64,000 nt of DNA, taken from positions 30,922-94,921 of the forward strand of contig CBFHSD010000004.1 in NCBI GenBank assembly GCA_965658375.1, written 5' to 3'. Of the stretch, positions 61,396 to 64,000 are shown piece by piece. Every line of letters starts with the position of its first letter. Position 1 is the stretch's first letter. The notes below the pieces were generated by a model, which was given only the letters and a program-made list of their open reading frames with translations, searched no databases and was not told the origin of the DNA. The position numbers were made by a program, and so were the translations under genes. Source of the stretch: CBFHSD01 sp965658375 (GTDB taxonomy: Bacteria > Bacteroidota > Bacteroidia > Flavobacteriales_G > Salibacteraceae).

Positions 61396-62073
61396 TTATT
61401 CGTCTAGTAAATCAGGCCTTCTCAATTTGGTGCGCTCCAAGGCTTTATCGTGCCTCCATTGATCTATTGCTTTCAGATTTCCTGAGAGTAAAATATCCGG
61501 AACTTTCATTCCGTTGAATTCTGCTGGTCTAGTGTACACTGGAGGGGCCAAGAGGCTGTCTTGAAAAGAATCGGTTAAGGCGCTTGTTCCATCTCCCATG
61601 GCACCTGGTATCAAACGTACAATAGCGTCTGTAAGAACCATAGCTGCGAGTTCGCCCCCAGTGAGAACAAAGTCGCCAATAGATATTTCTTTGCTAACGT
61701 AATGCGCTCTAATTCGCTCATCAATGCCCTTGTAATGCCCACAGATAAAGATTAAGTTTTCTTTGGTAGAGAGTTGGTTCGCTATGCCTTGCGTAAGCGT
61801 TTTTCCATCTGGCGTTAAGAAAATGATCTCATCGTAATTGCGCTGTTCCATCAGTTGGTCTAACAAATCTGCCAAAGGCTGTGGAGTGAGCACCATTCCT
61901 GCACCACCACCAAATTGATAGTCATCAACCTTCTTGTGTTTGTCTTTTGAATAATCTCTTGGATTGTGATACTGTATTTCTACATGGCCACTTTCCGCAG
62001 CTCTTTTTAAAATAGAGTGGGTTAGAGGTCCTTCGAACATTTCTGGAAACAAAGTGACAATGTCAATGCGCAT
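61396..62073 (-). CDS. trmD: tRNA (guanine(37)-N(1))-methyltransferase
   Basis: A 225-residue SPOUT methyltransferase that modifies G37 of tRNAs and prevents +1 frameshifting. MRIDIVTLFPEMFEGPL, the FGGGAGMVL loop and the SAM-binding FICGHYKGIDERIR and TGGELAAMVLTDAIVRLIPG segments are present. The ATG at 62073 begins at the conserved start; a minus-strand TATTTTTG box sits 6-15 bp upstream, so the transcript may be nearly leaderless. Confidence 0.96.
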   Translation of the reverse strand: MRIDIVTLFPEMFEGPLTHSILKRAAESGHVEIQYHNPRDYSKDKHKKVDDYQFGGGAGMVLTPQPLADLLDQLMEQRNYDEIIFLTPDGKTLTQGIANQLSTKENLIFICGHYKGIDERIRAHYVSKEISIGDFVLTGGELAAMVLTDAIVRLIPGAMGDGTSALTDSFQDSLLAPPVYTRPAEFNGMKVPDILLSGNLKAIDQWRHDKALERTKLRRPDLLDE

Positions 62074-62093
62074 GGGGCAAAAATACAAGGAAT

Positions 62094-62122
62094 AAAAAAA
62101 GGCCGTGCTGTTAAACACGACC
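62094..62122 (-). terminator. Intrinsic terminator after htrA
   Basis: On the minus strand, GGTCGTG pairs with CACGGCC (one G-T pair) and is followed by seven T, 24 bp after the htrA stop. Confidence 0.75.
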
Positions 62123-62146
62123 ATTCGAAACAAAGGGTGATTTCGT

Positions 62147-63619
62147 TTACATTCCTACACCGTAGTAGACTTGTTTGCCATTAGGGTAAATGCCTTCAAA
62201 AAGCACTCCACCTTTTTTTCCTTTGAGTGCTGTTTCAAGATCCTCAAGGCTATCAATTTTACGACTATCAATTTTTTGAATAATATATCCTTCTCTTATT
62301 CCCGAGCTGCGGAGTTTACCTCCATTCATGCGTGTAATTTTTACTCCGTTATCAATATTCAAAGCTTCCATTTCTTCGCTAGAAAGCTCTTGAAACTCTG
62401 CTCCAAGCTCAACGGCCAGTTTGTTGTCTTCCTCTTCAACAATGTCTGTGTTCCCATGTCGGTTTCGTAATACAACTTTTTTAGAGACCACTCTTCCATT
62501 TCTGTTTAAAGTCACACTTACTTTATCGCCAGGTCTAAATCGGCTGATTTGTTCTTGCAGCTCAGATACTTGATTTACAGCAATGTCTCCTACTTTCACA
62601 ATCACATCACCTTCTTCTAGACCTGCTTCATCGGCAGCACCATTCTCAAGCAAGCCAGCAATAAAAACGCCTTCATTCACTTCAAGCTCGTATTCGTCAA
62701 TGATGTTTTGATCTATGGTTCGAATACTCACTCCAATGTATCCTCTTTGTACGGTTCCAAACTCAATAAGATCTTCTACCACCTTTACGGCAATGTTGGA
62801 GGGTACTGCAAAGGCATAACCGCTGTAAGAACCTGTTGGAGATTTAATGGCGGTATTGATCCCAATCAATTCTCCTTTGGCATTTACTAAAGCTCCACCA
62901 CTGTTTCCTGGGTTTACCGCGGCATCTGTTTGAATGAAAGATTCTACCGGTGAGTAATTTGTGCCTGCATCACGGGGTAAAATATTGATGTTTCTGCCCT
63001 TCGCAGAAACAATTCCTGCGGTTACGGTAGAGTTGAGGTTGAAGGGGTTCCCAACAGCAAGTACCCATTCTCCAAGTTTAGCTTCATCAGAGTTGGCGAT
63101 ACGAGCAGGAGTAAGGCCATCAGATTGAATCTTTAATAAAGCTAAGTCTGTAGCCGGGTCAGTTCCTATAACCTCTGCGGTATAGGTTTCGTTGTTGTGT
63201 GTGGTGATTTGTATTTCTGATGCGCGATCAATTACATGGTTGTTAGTAACGATGTAACCATCTGATGAAATAACAACTCCAGAACCAGAACCGTGTTTAT
63301 CGGGCATTTGCTTGCGTTCCCCTTGCTGCCCATAAAAGAAGTACTTAAAGGGGTCTACTTGTATGTATTCTTCACCATCTTGCGTCACTTTTACGTGAAC
63401 CACAGAGTTCACTACCGACTCGGCTGCTGTGGTTAAATCTACCGCAGAGGCAGAGGCAATGTTTGTGTAGTTGGTAAGTTGTGCTCCAGATTCCACAAAT
63501 GGATTGATATCTGAAGAACTTACAGCTGTTTGATTGAAGTCTACCATGGAGAAAACTGCGGCCATAGTAAGTCCACTTCCAATTACAGCCCCAAGCATAG
63601 TTTTCATCATTCCTTTCAT
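62147..63619 (-). CDS. Do/DegQ-family serine protease
   Basis: A 490-residue periplasmic HtrA-type protease and chaperone. A membrane anchor or uncleaved signal (residues 5-28), a trypsin-like domain with His in VTNNHVIDRA, Asp in DLALLKI and Ser in NPGNSGGALVN, and two PDZ domains (about residues 290-385 and 400-485) are visible. The first PDZ domain starts at GYIGVSIRTIDQN. It acts on misfolded envelope proteins. It diverges from the partial gene at the right edge. Confidence 0.95.
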   Translation of the reverse strand: MKGMMKTMLGAVIGSGLTMAAVFSMVDFNQTAVSSSDINPFVESGAQLTNYTNIASASAVDLTTAAESVVNSVVHVKVTQDGEEYIQVDPFKYFFYGQQGERKQMPDKHGSGSGVVISSDGYIVTNNHVIDRASEIQITTHNNETYTAEVIGTDPATDLALLKIQSDGLTPARIANSDEAKLGEWVLAVGNPFNLNSTVTAGIVSAKGRNINILPRDAGTNYSPVESFIQTDAAVNPGNSGGALVNAKGELIGINTAIKSPTGSYSGYAFAVPSNIAVKVVEDLIEFGTVQRGYIGVSIRTIDQNIIDEYELEVNEGVFIAGLLENGAADEAGLEEGDVIVKVGDIAVNQVSELQEQISRFRPGDKVSVTLNRNGRVVSKKVVLRNRHGNTDIVEEEDNKLAVELGAEFQELSSEEMEALNIDNGVKITRMNGGKLRSSGIREGYIIQKIDSRKIDSLEDLETALKGKKGGVLFEGIYPNGKQVYYGVGM

Positions 63620-63780
63620 AGATGTTTTGTTTTTGGTTTGTTATTTAATACGCTGTAAAAGCCAATAGTGTTGTGGTTTTGCGGTTAAAAAGTGTTAAGT
63701 ATTTTCGGTCTCGTTTCCAAAGTGAAGGCATGCTTTTTCTTTTGTTTTAATGCATCTTCGTTCGTTGTAAATTGCAGCCG

Positions 63781-64000
63781 TGAAGACTTGGTTAAAAATA
63801 CAAATTGCATTGGTGTTGGGAATAGCTATTGGAGCCCTCTTTACATGGATGCTGCTTTCTCACGAGTCTAGTGAACGCTCCATTCCCTTGGTTCAACAAC
63901 AAGAACAGAAATCTATTTCTAGCCGAGAAAAATTTGTTCAAGAAGAGGAGTCGGCAGAAATGGAGAACAAAGAAGAGCTGGTTTCCGAGGAAATGGCTCA
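63781..64000 (+). CDS. Unknown membrane protein, 3'-partial
   Basis: An open frame from GTG at 63781 to the window edge. The first 30 residues hold one membrane helix (IQIALVLGIAIGALFTWMLL), and the rest is hydrophilic and rich in E, Q and S. The start resembles that of sodium:dicarboxylate symporters, but the long acidic stretch after the helix does not fit, so I leave it unassigned. The divergent htrA gene is 161 bp away. Confidence 0.55.

Noticed and set aside
1..64000. tRNA, rRNA, insertion sequences, integrases or prophage
   Set aside because: I looked through the gene-free gaps and the protein-coding content and saw none; this is a reading by eye, so a very degenerate tRNA could be missed.

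Overview
The window looks like chromosome of a marine-type member of the Bacteroidota, most likely class Flavobacteriia. The evidence is two proteins with type IX secretion (T9SS) sorting tails, Bacteroidota promoters (TTG, about 17-19 bp, then TAnnTTTG), few Shine-Dalgarno sequences, and Bacteroidota gene neighbourhoods: MoxR/DUF58 with DUF4350, DUF4129 and SpoIIM; rsfS-ftsH-cdsA-psd; DUF3822-rsmD-coaD. I cannot name a genus. Genes are dense, many overlap by 1-4 bp, and several convergent pairs share overlapping stop codons. I see no tRNA, rRNA, CRISPR array, insertion sequence or prophage.

Layout. 1-4265: a PAP2 phosphatase (cut by the left edge), crcB, an O-antigen-ligase-like pseudogene, an RDD protein and a T9SS cargo protein. 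4306-10484 (minus): a five-gene operon SpoIIM, DUF4129, DUF4350, MoxR ATPase, DUF58, divergent from a second RDD protein at 10604. 11364-12592: two unknown membrane proteins. 12593-13077: a 485 bp gap holding two copies of a 27-nt motif, each followed by an intrinsic terminator. 13078-18562: a PIF1-type helicase with C-terminal HTH, a SulP transporter and small proteins. 18746-23027 (minus): rsfS, ftsH, DUF2007, cdsA and psd, for proteostasis and phospholipid synthesis, divergent from birA. 23837-29475: SRPBCC, pyrE, NUDIX, a redoxin-like protein, coaD, rsmD, DUF3822 and a membrane protein. 29567-33636: a RecD-like helicase, an acyltransferase and a large adhesin-like T9SS protein.

33651-36637: dnaX, whose tau reading frame is reached only by a -1 shift on a run of ten A, divergent from rpsF-rpsR-rplI. 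36734-44051: a tightly coupled six-gene cluster of two B12-type radical SAM enzymes around a methyltransferase, a Wzz-like protein, an O-antigen-ligase-like protein and a nucleotidyltransferase-fold protein. 44037-52575: an ABC permease, aconitase, hemE, an OmpA protein, a UMF1-type transporter and an L-2-hydroxyglutarate oxidase. 52614-52775: a cluster of REP-like repeats. 52933-57185: clpB and a BlaI/BlaR1-type regulatory pair with two adjoining operator palindromes on its promoter. 57201-58378 (minus): an SPFH protein with two very small downstream genes. 58465-64000: nitroreductase, three lipoproteins, DinB, rplS, trmD, an HtrA protease and a partial gene at the right edge.

The best candidates for new biology are the dnaX frameshift site, the tandem motif-plus-terminator units at 12.8-13.05 kb, the radical SAM/polysaccharide cluster, and the SPFH mini-operon. 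The pseudogene and the dnaX shift each include a one-base deficit in a homopolymer, so base-calling error has to be excluded before either is interpreted.
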